Shown here one piece after another: positions 44,401 through 52,294 of a stretch of DNA of 64,000 nucleotides. Source of the DNA: Bradyrhizobium sp. NFR13 (lineage in GTDB: Bacteria > Pseudomonadota > Alphaproteobacteria > Rhizobiales > Xanthobacteraceae); NCBI RefSeq assembly GCF_900114605.1, contig NZ_FOTP01000001.1, positions 868,001-932,000 of the forward strand. The letters are read 5' to 3'. Both the position numbers and the translations under genes were made by a program. Below the pieces are notes generated by a model. That model was not told the DNA's origin. It saw nothing but the letters and a program-made list of their open reading frames with translations, and did no database searches. Each line of letters opens with the position of its first letter. The first letter of the stretch is position 1.

Positions 44401-44838
44401 GCCGCCGACCGTGGCAATGCCAAGGCGATGCACAATCTCGCCGTCCTGGATGCCGATGGCGGCACCAAGGGCGCCAACTACAAGAGTGCGTCGTACTGGT
44501 TCCGCAAGGCGGCCGATCGCGGCGTCGCCGACAGCCAGTTCAATCTCGGCATCCTCTATGCCCGCGGCATCGGCGTCGAACAGAACCTCGCCGAGAGCTT
44601 CAAGTGGTTCAGCCTCGCCGCCGCTCAGGGCGACGTCGATGCCGGCCGCAAGCGCGATGACGTCGCCAAGCGCCTCGATCCGCAGTCGCTGGCTGCCGCC
44701 AGGCTGGCGGTCCAGACGTTCACACCGGAAGGCCAGCCCGAAGACGCCATCAACGTGGCCACTCCCGCGGGCGGTTGGGATGCCACACCGGCACAGGCCG
44801 GGGCGAAAGCATCGATGGGCAAGCGGGCTGCGCGCTAG
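41452..44838 (+). CDS. PodJ-like polarity protein with C-terminal Sel1 repeats
   Basis: 1128 aa. N-terminal segment SWSVDGIEPSVRERAEAAARRAGMSLGDWLN is typical of the PodJ-like proteins of rhizobia. A very long cytoplasmic region (to about 760) has coiled coils and Pro/Ala-rich linkers. One membrane helix follows (about 764-784, LLVGASVIVIVLGSFKMAM), then a periplasmic Pro/Ala linker, then about four Sel1/TPR-like repeats (about 913-1060), for example AAFEVGVRYAEGKGVAQNYDEAAKWYDRAA. This is the layout of PodJ, which localises pole-specific proteins. No glycosyl hydrolase or peptidoglycan domain is seen beyond the repeats. Its own transcript ends at a hairpin. Confidence 0.85.
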   Translation: MNSRVSWSVDGIEPSVRERAEAAARRAGMSLGDWLNSTIGEAPPRYNSPNARPRDQERPLTPRAALPQRDAADVVEIHERLDAIARQIELFSKPAQRSSEPGVARQLNDAISRLDARLSQISEPAYRPAPPQQPRIDMVERAANQVYSASPPIDPFSLDFAIAEIAARQGELDGTPRMAPRSAPPIAPSFVQPPYAQPAAPPQSFMPDMSGLERQLFQITTKIDALQRPDNNIEQSIAAFRGELADIRNVITEAMPRRAIESIENEIRELGRRIDDTRHSGIDGTVLANLERALGDIHKTLTTLTPAEQLAGFDEAIRNLGGKIDMIVRSSNDPGTMEQLQGAVAALRAIVSNVASNESLGRLSDDLQTLSSKVDQLARADNSDSFAALEARIMTLTTALENRERPAVMASSDHLETALRALSERLDHMPVGNDSSSAFAHLEQRVSYLLERMESITDTRGNNLGRVEDGLQDILRHLERQQSVFAALDNPRSKTPSVDPGLVDTIKRELSDMRFSQSETDRHTQDSLEVVHSTLGHVVDRLARIEGDLRAVSVAPAKQSAPVATPAPTPRPATAPVVSVPAPPRPQMPNPVKPQAAPSQVEVRPPQVHFDAAPRDFAATAISHEPTPAFAVPKAISEILDPPPAPKPVAHSASAAERSSARPMVDPALPPDHPLEPGTRPQGRGASPSERIAASEEAISEIAVDTPEPATASSFIAAARRAAQAAAATGNDKSRSDKSKATRPGPQLADSEKSSSTIGSKIRSLLVGASVIVIVLGSFKMAMTLLDSGSPAPVAENVHTAPPLQLNAPEPAEVPTKPAAPVPAAPSMTSPTPIGKQSLIAPPAAVEPAPQPVPQAAPVPYVSPDVTGSIAAPQASATGPVLPSSGQKITTAPVPAGERLPETIGSATLRNAALKGDASAAFEVGVRYAEGKGVAQNYDEAAKWYDRAAQANVVPAMFRLGALFEKGLGAKKDLDVARRYYVLAADRGNAKAMHNLAVLDADGGTKGANYKSASYWFRKAADRGVADSQFNLGILYARGIGVEQNLAESFKWFSLAAAQGDVDAGRKRDDVAKRLDPQSLAAARLAVQTFTPEGQPEDAINVATPAGGWDATPAQAGAKASMGKRAAR

Positions 44839-44850
44839 GTCGAATTTCCG

Positions 44851-44880
44851 GACCGCCGGATCGAACCGGCGGTCTTATTT
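44851..44880 (+). terminator. hairpin after the PodJ-like gene
   Basis: Stem GACCGCCGG / CCGGCGGTC with six-base loop followed by TTATTT, 13 bases after the stop. Confidence 0.7.
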
Positions 44881-44953
44881 CCTCAACAAACCTTCAGCAG
44901 ACTGGGCACGGCGAGGTGCGCGCCGGGCCGGACTGAACGACGAGGAAATTGAT

Positions 44954-45769
44954 TTGTCTTTTCGGAATGACGACACATCGGGGGACGCAGAACGCCCATC
45001 GGGGATCCCGACGGTCAACCCCTGGGCCGCACGTCCCGTCGAGCCGCCAGCCCCATCGCAGCCTCCGCCGCCCGAGGCACCGCGCAGCAAATGGTTTAAC
45101 TGGCCCTCGGTCGCATTCGCGGTCCTGATATTCGGCGGTATCGGCGCGCAGGCCTATCAGGAGCTCTCCAAACCCGAAGCCTGGGCCTATTGGAAAGACC
45201 TCTATGTCTCGCCGAGCATGGCGTCTTCAGAAGTCGTCAATCTCGATCCGGACAATTCGGGCCGGGGCCGCCCGGCGCTGGCGATCACGGGCGAGATTGG
45301 CCCCGCCACTGCGAGCTGGTTTCGCGAAAAGCTCGATGAAGCCAAGCTCGCGCCCGGCGATACCGTGCTGCTGTCGTCTCCGGGCGGAAATGTCGGTCAG
45401 GCCATCATCATGGGCGAGATCATCCGTGCGCGCGGGCTGACCACTGCCGTGGGCACGGTGGATTCGGCGGGCCGCATCAAACCGTCCTACTGCGCCAGCG
45501 CCTGCGTAATGACCTATGCCGGCGGCAAGGCCCGCATCGGCGTCGAGGGCTCAAAGCTGGGTGTTCACCGCTTCGTCTCGCCCAGGCCGGGGGCAGATCC
45601 TGTCGCGTCCGCGCAACGCACCATGGGCTATGTGCTGAGCTACATGACCAAGATGGGCGTGGCCTCGTCAGTCGTCGAGGCGATGTCAGCCACCGAGAAA
45701 ATCCGCTGGCTCGGCACCAGCGAGGCTGCCGCCATGAACCTCGTCACCGATCCGGCCAGGAAGTCGTGA
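44954..45769 (+). CDS. ClpP/crotonase-fold periplasmic protein (COG3904-like)
   Basis: 271 aa from TTG 44954 (LSFRNDDTSGDAERPSG), the start favoured by AGGAAATTGAT before it. A Pro-rich stretch is followed by one membrane helix (WPSVAFAVLIFGGIGAQAY). The outer domain has the ClpP/SppA-like features: LLSSPGGNVGQAIIMGEIIRARG and SYCASACVMTYAGGKARIGVEGSKLGVHRF, where the Ser in CASACV and the His are candidate catalytic residues. Substrate unknown. It follows the PodJ-like gene after a terminator; the neighbourhood suggests an envelope role. Confidence 0.8.
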   Translation: MSFRNDDTSGDAERPSGIPTVNPWAARPVEPPAPSQPPPPEAPRSKWFNWPSVAFAVLIFGGIGAQAYQELSKPEAWAYWKDLYVSPSMASSEVVNLDPDNSGRGRPALAITGEIGPATASWFREKLDEAKLAPGDTVLLSSPGGNVGQAIIMGEIIRARGLTTAVGTVDSAGRIKPSYCASACVMTYAGGKARIGVEGSKLGVHRFVSPRPGADPVASAQRTMGYVLSYMTKMGVASSVVEAMSATEKIRWLGTSEAAAMNLVTDPARKS

Positions 45770-45984
45770 CGCCGCCGGCCTGCGCCCGACCCGACAAAAT
45801 TTACCACCTTGAAAGGTGCATCATCGGTCGCGGCGGAAAACCGCGCATTTACCGGATTCTTTAATCCCATCAACGGACGATATCGTCTAAGACGGGGACG
45901 CGGCTCGCAATCCGCGCCGCCTCCAGAACCACGCCGTGAGCGGTTTCGGCCCAACTCAGGGCCAGAATTCCGAAGCGAACGCGC

Positions 45985-46914
45985 GTGCAACTATATCTCC
46001 CGATCGCCGACATTCCGATCAATGTGTTGCTCATCCTGGCGATGGGCGCCGCAGTCGGCTTCGTGTCCGGCATGTTCGGGATCGGCGGCGGCTTCCTGAT
46101 GACACCGCTGCTGATTTTCGTCGGCATCGCTCCTGCAGTGTCGGTCGCGTCGGTGGCGAGCCACATTGCAGCCTCGTCTTTCTCCGGCGCACTGTCCTAC
46201 TGGCGACGCCGCGCCATCGATCCCGCGCTTGCGACTGTCCTTCTGACCGGCGGCGTGGTCGGTACGGCGCTCGGCGTCTGGACATTCACGCTGCTGCGCA
46301 ATCTCGGCCAGCTCGACCTCACCATCTCGCTGTCTTATGTGATCCTGCTCACCGCCGTCGGCGGATTGATGTTCTGGGAAGGCCTGCGCGCGCTGCTGCG
46401 CATGCGGCGCGGCGATCCTGTGAGCCTGCGCCGGTCCGGCAGCCATAGCTGGGTTCACGGCCTGCCGCTGAAGATGCGATTCAAGCGCTCCAAGATCTAT
46501 CTCTCGGTGATCCCGGTGATCGCCGTGGGCCTCCTGATCGGCTTCATCGGCGCCGTGATGGGCATCGGCGGCAGCTTCATCCTGATCCCGATCCTGATCT
46601 ACTGGCTGCGCATTCCGACTTCGACCGTCATCGGCACATCCATGGTGTTGACGCTGGTCACCATGGTGATCGCGACATTGCTGCACGCCGTCACCAATCA
46701 TCTGGTCGACGCCGTGCTGGCCCTCATCCTGATGGTCGGCGGCGTCACCGGCGCCCAGTTCGGCGCCCGCGCTGGGCAGAAGATTCGCGGCGAGCATTTG
46801 CGGCTGCTGTTGGGCCTGCTGATCCTGGCGGTCGGCGTCCGCTTCGCTGTAGAACTGGTCGTTCGCCCCGCGGATCTGTACATGATCCGCGAGACCGGAG
46901 GCGTCGCTCCATGA
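45985..46914 (+). CDS. TauE/SafE family sulfite/organosulfonate exporter
   Basis: 309 aa with eight membrane helices in two homologous halves, each with the TSUP motif: GFVSGMFGIGGGFLMTPLLIF and GFIGAVMGIGGSFILIPILIY. The family moves sulfite, sulfoacetate or other organosulfur anions. GTG start at 45985, which gives VQLYLPIADIPINVLLILAMG. The TIGR02186 gene overlaps its stop (ATGA), a conserved pairing in alphaproteobacteria. Confidence 0.93.
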   Translation: MQLYLPIADIPINVLLILAMGAAVGFVSGMFGIGGGFLMTPLLIFVGIAPAVSVASVASHIAASSFSGALSYWRRRAIDPALATVLLTGGVVGTALGVWTFTLLRNLGQLDLTISLSYVILLTAVGGLMFWEGLRALLRMRRGDPVSLRRSGSHSWVHGLPLKMRFKRSKIYLSVIPVIAVGLLIGFIGAVMGIGGSFILIPILIYWLRIPTSTVIGTSMVLTLVTMVIATLLHAVTNHLVDAVLALILMVGGVTGAQFGARAGQKIRGEHLRLLLGLLILAVGVRFAVELVVRPADLYMIRETGGVAP

Positions 46915-47684
46915 TACGCGCGCTCCCGATCATCGCCGCACTCGGCATCGGAATGCTCGCCCCGGCCCGCGCCGAGCAACTGATCGTCTCGGTGTCGAAC
47001 CATCGCGTGACCGTGACGCCGAATTATGCCGGTGAGGAACTGGTACTGTTCGGCGCGGTCGAGAAAGACGACAAGACACCGCCCGGTCGCAACAACTACA
47101 ATCTCGTCGTCACCGTCAACGGACCGCGCACCGACCTCACGACCCGGCGCAAGGAACGTCGCTTCGGCATCTGGATCAACACGGATTCGCGCCAGTTCCT
47201 GCAGGTGCCGTCCTATCTCGCCGTATTTTCCAACCGTCCCATGGACGCCATCGCGCCCGCCGACGTACAGCGTCGCCAGCAGCTCGGAATCAATAACATC
47301 CTGCTGACCCAGCGCGTCGGCACCGACTATGCCGATGTTGTGGCGACCGACCCGTTCCGGAGCGCCTTTGTGCGACTGCGCAAGGAACATGGATTGTATC
47401 GCGAGGAGACCTCAGCGGTGACATTCCTGACGCCGACGCTGTTCCGTACCAGCATTCCGCTGCCCGCCGAGGTGCCCATCGGAACCTATGACGTCGAGAT
47501 CAAGCTGTTCGCCGATGGCGCGCTGATCTCGAAAGCAGAGACGGCGTTCGATATCGTCAAGGTCGGCTTCGAGCAGTTCGTCGCCAATGCGGCGCGCAAT
47601 CACGGGTTCATCTACGGGCTGCTCACTGCCGCGATGGCGCTGATGTCCGGCTGGGCCGCGTCGATCGTGTTCAGGCGGGATTAA
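46911..47684 (+). CDS. TIGR02186 family membrane-anchored protein
   Basis: 257 aa. Signal peptide (LPIIAALGIGMLAPARAE), a large periplasmic beta domain and a C-terminal helix (GFIYGLLTAAMALMSGWAASIVF) with a basic tail. Starts LIVSVSNHRVTVTPNYAGEELVLFGAVE, typical of this alphaproteobacterial family, nearly always encoded next to a TauE-type exporter. It could be an accessory subunit of the exporter, but that is inference. Its stop overlaps the convergent Nramp stop by three bases. Confidence 0.9.
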   Translation: MIRALPIIAALGIGMLAPARAEQLIVSVSNHRVTVTPNYAGEELVLFGAVEKDDKTPPGRNNYNLVVTVNGPRTDLTTRRKERRFGIWINTDSRQFLQVPSYLAVFSNRPMDAIAPADVQRRQQLGINNILLTQRVGTDYADVVATDPFRSAFVRLRKEHGLYREETSAVTFLTPTLFRTSIPLPAEVPIGTYDVEIKLFADGALISKAETAFDIVKVGFEQFVANAARNHGFIYGLLTAAMALMSGWAASIVFRRD

Positions 47685-48988
47685 AGAAAGATTCCGGCGA
47701 CCATCGCCACCACACTGATCGCCATTGCTGCCGTCGACAGCCAACCGAGCCAGTGCAACGGCCCCGTGATTACAAAATCGCCCATCACATCCTTGCGGCG
47801 TGACATCACCATCAGCAGCACCATCACCGGCACGGCCAGAACGCCGTTGATGACGGCGCTCCAGTACAGCGCCGAGATCGGATTGATCGAGGTGAAATTC
47901 AGCGCGATCCCGATCGCCGCGGACAGCGCCAGCACACTGTAGAACGCCACCGCCTCGCGTGGCTTGCGATCGAGACCGACCAGCCAGCGCTGGCCCTCGC
48001 CGACGGCATAGGCAGTGGAGCCTGCAAGCACAGGGATCGCCAGCAGACCGGTACCGACGATGCCCAGCGCAAATATCCACTCCGCGAATATTCCGGCGAT
48101 CGGACGCAAGGCTTCAGCCGCCTGCGCCGAGGTCTCGATATCGGTCTTGCCGGAAGCATTGAGCGTGGCCGCAGCCGTGATGATGATCGACAGCGCGATC
48201 AGGTTGGAAAATGCCATGCCGACGATCGTGTCGGCCCGAATGCGCGAAAACTCCATCGCGGCACCAATCGGCCGCTCGATCAACGGAGCCTTGGCGGGAT
48301 CGATACGTTCGTCCTCCGCCTCCTGCGAGGCCTGCCAGAAGAACAGATAGGGCGAAATCGTCGTCCCTAGAATCGCGACGACGGTGGTGAGATACGAGGC
48401 GCTCCAGGTGATTTGCGGCAGCAGGATGCCTGTGAGAGCCGCGCTCCAGTCGACCTTCACCACCGCAAGCGCGGCAACATAGGAGAACAGGCAGAGCGTC
48501 AGCCACTTCAGCACCGAGACGTAACGCTTGTAGTCAAAGAAGATTTGCGCGCCGACCGACAGTACGCCGAACAACACGACATAGATGATGCTGTGACCGC
48601 CAATGAGCAGCTTGGTGGCGTCGGCCATGGCGCCGAGATCAGCCGCAATATTGATCGTGTTGGCGATGAACAGCAGCGACACGATGAGATGCAGCAGCGG
48701 CGCCGGATAGTGCCGGCACACATTGCCGGAAATACCACGACCGGTCACGCTGCCGACACGTCCGGAAATTTCCTGGATCGCGACCATCAGCGGAAAGGTC
48801 AGCAGCATGGTCCAGCCGATGCCGTAACCAAGTTGTGCCCCGGCCTGACTATAGGTGCCGATGCCGGAAGGATCGTCGTCGGAAGCGCCGGTGATCAGGC
48901 CAGGACCAAGCCGTTTCAGAAAGCCTTTCGGACCAGTAGCTTCTGCCTCCTGATCATCAGGCTTCCTCTCGCTCGACTGGTCCGACAT
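47681..48988 (-). CDS. Nramp-family transporter with altered metal-site motifs
   Basis: 435 aa, eleven membrane helices. TM1 reads GASDDDPSGIGTYSQAGAQLGYGIGW where classical Nramps have DPGN, and TM6 has GTTISPYLFFWQASQEAEDE where they have MPH. The Nramp fold and the following conserved ISPYLFFW segment are clear. The changes imply a metal preference unlike Mn/Fe importers such as MntH, perhaps Mg or another ion. No metal regulator site is seen upstream. Confidence 0.85.
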   Translation of the reverse strand: MSDQSSERKPDDQEAEATGPKGFLKRLGPGLITGASDDDPSGIGTYSQAGAQLGYGIGWTMLLTFPLMVAIQEISGRVGSVTGRGISGNVCRHYPAPLLHLIVSLLFIANTINIAADLGAMADATKLLIGGHSIIYVVLFGVLSVGAQIFFDYKRYVSVLKWLTLCLFSYVAALAVVKVDWSAALTGILLPQITWSASYLTTVVAILGTTISPYLFFWQASQEAEDERIDPAKAPLIERPIGAAMEFSRIRADTIVGMAFSNLIALSIIITAAATLNASGKTDIETSAQAAEALRPIAGIFAEWIFALGIVGTGLLAIPVLAGSTAYAVGEGQRWLVGLDRKPREAVAFYSVLALSAAIGIALNFTSINPISALYWSAVINGVLAVPVMVLLMVMSRRKDVMGDFVITGPLHWLGWLSTAAMAISVVAMVAGIFL

Positions 48989-49043
48989 CTGATCCCTGCC
49001 ATCTCACCGCCCGGCAACGTGCCGTCGCAGCTAACGTTCCGAA

Positions 49044-49826
49044 TCAGGAACTGGCAATGGGCTGGATCAAGGTCCGCACACCGGGTTCGAGGATACGCAG
49101 ACGGGCCCCGAAGCCGAGCGTATCGAAGGATGCGCGCAGGTCGCCGGCGGTCTGTTTGAAATGCGCCCATCCGTCGGTGTGGACCGGCACGATCGTCGCA
49201 TCGGGAAACGCGCGCGCCGTCTCGATCGTGTCATTGGTGTCCATGGTGAGGTGGAATGGCCCGCGGGTTTGAGCCGCGCCGGCGAAGGGCAGCACCACGC
49301 CGGCCGGAAAACGGCGCGCGACCTCGGCCACGCCATCGAACCAGACGGTGTCGCCCGTAATGTAGACCGGCCTGCTCCCTGGCGCGTTCGAGCTCAGCAC
49401 AAATCCGATGACATCGCCCGACAGCGGCTCGATGCCGGCCGGCCCATGGCGCGCGGGCGTCGCGGTGATCGTCAGCGCGTGGCCATCCTTGCCTGTCAGC
49501 TCGGTGCTGTCCCATGGCGCGAGACCTTCGACATCCCCACCGAGGCGCCTGGCGCCCGCAATGGTTGTCAGCGTGCGCGGCGCGTGGCGCAGGAAATCGC
49601 GCCCGGAATTATCAAGATTGTCGGAGTGCTGATCGTGACTGAGCAGCACCGCATCAACCGCGCCGACCTGCGCAGCAGAGATCGCGGGGCCGACAAGTTT
49701 TTCCAGCGTGACATGCGGCAGCTTGTAGGCGCCCGGATGATCGAAGGTGGGATCGGTGAGCAACCGGAAGCCGTCAAATTCAATCAGCGCGGTGGGGCCG
49801 CCAATCAGAGTGATGGTGAGAGACAT
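49044..49826 (-). CDS. MBL-fold hydrolase (UlaG-like)
   Basis: 260 aa. Metal-site features: LLTDPTFDHPG, AVLLSHDQHSDNLD (the HxxHxDxxD-like site with Gln in place of the usual second residue), ATPARHGP, ITGDTVWF and VPVHTDGWAHF. This places it with UlaG-like and phospholipase-D-like MBL proteins. It follows the EamA gene with three bases between, so it belongs to that transcript. Substrate unknown. Confidence 0.85.
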   Translation of the reverse strand: MSLTITLIGGPTALIEFDGFRLLTDPTFDHPGAYKLPHVTLEKLVGPAISAAQVGAVDAVLLSHDQHSDNLDNSGRDFLRHAPRTLTTIAGARRLGGDVEGLAPWDSTELTGKDGHALTITATPARHGPAGIEPLSGDVIGFVLSSNAPGSRPVYITGDTVWFDGVAEVARRFPAGVVLPFAGAAQTRGPFHLTMDTNDTIETARAFPDATIVPVHTDGWAHFKQTAGDLRASFDTLGFGARLRILEPGVRTLIQPIASS

Positions 49827-49829
49827 GAA

Positions 49830-50756
49830 CTACTCCTGTCGCAGGGGGGCGGGTGAAGCGGCCGGTCTGGTGACGAGATAGATACCGAGGGCGACCGGGA
49901 CGATCCCCAGGAGATCACGACTTTCGACATGCTCGCCGAGCACCATCCAGGCGAACAGCATACCGAGGGGCGGCATCAGGAAGTGATAGGCGCTGGCAGC
50001 GGTGGCGCCGCAGGTCTTCAGCAGATGAAACCACAGCAGATAGCCGAGGATAGAACCGCCCAATGTCAGGAATGCAAACGAACCGGTCAATCGCGCACTC
50101 GGCACTATTGCGCCCATATCGGAAAACGTAAGCGCCACCGGGATCAGCACCACGCCGGCCGCAAGATTCTGCACGCCGTTGCCGAGCCACAGGCTGCCCT
50201 TCGGGGCCAGCGACTTGAACAGGATCGTTCCGGTCACAATGGACGCGAGCGATGCCAGCGTGAATACGATGCCGTGTGCGCTATCGATGCCCACCGACAT
50301 GCGATGCCAGACGATCGAGGCGACGCCTGCGATGCCGAGCAAGAGCCCGGCAACCTTGCGTCCGGTGAGCGGCTCCTTCAGCAACAGCGCCGCGAGCACA
50401 GCCGTAAACACCGGGTTTGCGCTGACGATGAGGCCACCGAGACCCGCGGAGATGGTTTGCAGGCCGGTATAGCCGAGGCCGAGATACAGCGCGTTATTGG
50501 CCAGGCCGATGACGGCGTAGGCCGCGACATCGCGCCAAGACAGCGACCATGCGTTCCGGCGCAGGGCAGAGATGCCAAGGATCAGAACACCCGCGATCGA
50601 GAACCGCGCGGCGAGCAGAATGAGCGGCGGGCAATCGGTAACGGCGATCTTCCCTGCGACGAAGGAGAAGCTCCAAAGCAGACAGAAGATGCCGATATAG
50701 ATCGGCAGCGGATTGAAGGCGGCACGGGGAACCGCGACTGACGGCGCGAGTGACAT
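49830..50756 (-). CDS. EamA/DMT-superfamily transporter
   Basis: 308 aa, ten membrane helices in two EamA repeats. LLWSFSFVAGKIAVTDCPPLILLAARFSIAGVLILG is the first repeat; the second begins with AASAYHFLMPPLGMLFAWMVLGEHVESRDLLG, whose Pro-rich PxxxxxxA...LGE pattern is family-typical. Such proteins usually export amino acids or metabolites. It is divergent from a LysR gene, presumably its regulator, and the MBL hydrolase gene follows. Confidence 0.9.
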   Translation of the reverse strand: MSLAPSVAVPRAAFNPLPIYIGIFCLLWSFSFVAGKIAVTDCPPLILLAARFSIAGVLILGISALRRNAWSLSWRDVAAYAVIGLANNALYLGLGYTGLQTISAGLGGLIVSANPVFTAVLAALLLKEPLTGRKVAGLLLGIAGVASIVWHRMSVGIDSAHGIVFTLASLASIVTGTILFKSLAPKGSLWLGNGVQNLAAGVVLIPVALTFSDMGAIVPSARLTGSFAFLTLGGSILGYLLWFHLLKTCGATAASAYHFLMPPLGMLFAWMVLGEHVESRDLLGIVPVALGIYLVTRPAASPAPLRQE

Positions 50757-50851
50757 CGGAAATCTCCTTTGTCCTTGGTCTATGCGCCCGCCTTCTCATT
50801 TGGAAATTAAATGATATACTCGTTATCAGTTGAAAATCGAATGGACAGCCG

Positions 50852-51715
50852 ATGCTCGATCTCGAACTCCTGCGCAGCTTCGTCTCAGTGGTCGATGCTC
50901 GCGGCTTTACCCGCGCCGGCGAGCGCGTTCACCGCACCCAGTCTACTGTCAGCCAGCAAATCAAGCGATTGGAAGAGGATATCGGCCAGCCGCTGCTGAA
51001 TCGCACCGGCAAGGACGTGACCCCGACCGAAGCCGGCGAGCGGCTCTTGTCCTACGCACGACGGCTGCTGGCGCTGGCGGAGGAAGCCCGCGACGTGCTG
51101 GCCCGGCCGACCAATGAAGGCGCTGTCAGGCTCGGCATCCCCGAGGATTTCGCGGCCTATCGCCTGACCGAATTGCTGGCGAATTTTTCGCGGTCGCGCC
51201 CCGGCTTGCGGCTCGACGTGCGCGCCGACCAGAGCACGTATTTGCGCCGCGATCTCGAACGCGGCGAACTTGACCTGGCACTGTTCAAGCGCGCCGTCGG
51301 TGAGAAAGGTGGCATTGCGGTGTGGCCCGAGCGGATCCATTGGGTCACGAGCAAGGCGCATCCGATTGACCCCGCCGTCCGGTCTGTCCCGTTGATCGGC
51401 TTTCCCGCCGGCTGCATTTACCGGACCCGCGCGATCCATGCCATCGAGGCGGCAGGCCGCAGTTGGCACATGGCCTATACGAGCTCCGGCCTCGCCGGCA
51501 TCCAGGCCGCGGTCGCCGCCGGACTTGGCCTCAGCATCCTGTCCGATATGGCTATCCAGCCCGACCATCGCATCCTGACAGCGAAGGAAGGCTTCGCGCC
51601 GATCGACCAGACTGAAGTGGCGCTGATGGCCGCCCCCGACGCGAGCCCGGCAACGCTGCGGCTTGCCGATCACCTCGCCGAGTTCTGCGATACGGTGCAG
51701 GCGAAGGCGGCGTAA
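50852..51715 (+). CDS. LysR-family transcriptional regulator
   Basis: 287 aa. N-terminal helix-turn-helix: LLRSFVSVVDARGFTRAGERVHRTQSTVSQQIKRLEEDIGQPLL, then the effector-binding domain (about 90-285). It is divergent from the EamA exporter with 95 bases between, in which AT-rich TTGGAAATTAAATGATATAC may contain its binding site. It likely controls the exporter/hydrolase pair. Start at ATG 50852. Confidence 0.93.
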   Translation: MLDLELLRSFVSVVDARGFTRAGERVHRTQSTVSQQIKRLEEDIGQPLLNRTGKDVTPTEAGERLLSYARRLLALAEEARDVLARPTNEGAVRLGIPEDFAAYRLTELLANFSRSRPGLRLDVRADQSTYLRRDLERGELDLALFKRAVGEKGGIAVWPERIHWVTSKAHPIDPAVRSVPLIGFPAGCIYRTRAIHAIEAAGRSWHMAYTSSGLAGIQAAVAAGLGLSILSDMAIQPDHRILTAKEGFAPIDQTEVALMAAPDASPATLRLADHLAEFCDTVQAKAA

Positions 51716-51727
51716 GCCGGGGGATTG

Positions 51728-52264
51728 ATGATGCCGACATCCAATGTGATCACTGTCGAGCACCTGAGCGCCGAGTCGTTCGAGCCGTTCGGGTGGGTGC
51801 TCGGCAAGTCCCACGCGCTGAAGACAACACCGATCGCGTTTCGCAGCCCCGCAAGCGATTTCTGGCACGAACACTTCTTTGATCCCGGCACGGGAGGCGA
51901 CACCGAGGTCCTTTGGGTGGAGTACCGCGACAACAGTCCGCTCGTCTCAAAGCTCGAAGTCCATCACATGACCCAGCAGGCGGTCGTGCCTCTCACGAAA
52001 GAGATCGTTCAGGTCCTTTGTTTGAGTGACGCAAACCAGAGTCCCGACCTGGCGACGCTGCGCGCGTACCGCCTGTCTCCCGGTGTCGGAGTCTGCATGC
52101 GTCCCGGCGTCTGGCACGCAACGCGCGCCGACAATGCGACCTGCCTGATGCTGACCCGTCGCTCGACGACCAAGGATCTCATCGATCATCTCATCAATGA
52201 TCACCCGGCGAAGGAGTCCGCCATCTCGGAGATCACACCCGTTCGCCTCGACACAGAGGGCTAG
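51728..52264 (+). CDS. ureidoglycolate lyase (AllA)-like cupin protein
   Basis: 178 aa. AllA-type motifs: ESFEPFGWVLG near the N-terminus, LEVHHMTQQAVVPL in the core, and GVGVCMRPGVWHATRAD with the conserved tryptophan-histidine. AllA splits ureidoglycolate in allantoin use, but distant members have other sugar-acid roles; no other purine gene is near. It starts 12 bases after the LysR stop, so the two may be cotranscribed. Two ATGs in a row (51728, 51731) make the exact start uncertain. Confidence 0.75.
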   Translation: MMPTSNVITVEHLSAESFEPFGWVLGKSHALKTTPIAFRSPASDFWHEHFFDPGTGGDTEVLWVEYRDNSPLVSKLEVHHMTQQAVVPLTKEIVQVLCLSDANQSPDLATLRAYRLSPGVGVCMRPGVWHATRADNATCLMLTRRSTTKDLIDHLINDHPAKESAISEITPVRLDTEG

Positions 52265-52294
52265 GCGACTGCATCGACATGCATCGCGTGCTCG

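Noticed and set aside
44060-44953. Long upstream extension of the ClpP-like gene's frame
   Set aside because: It overlaps the PodJ-like gene out of frame; the real start is near 44954, after a terminator.
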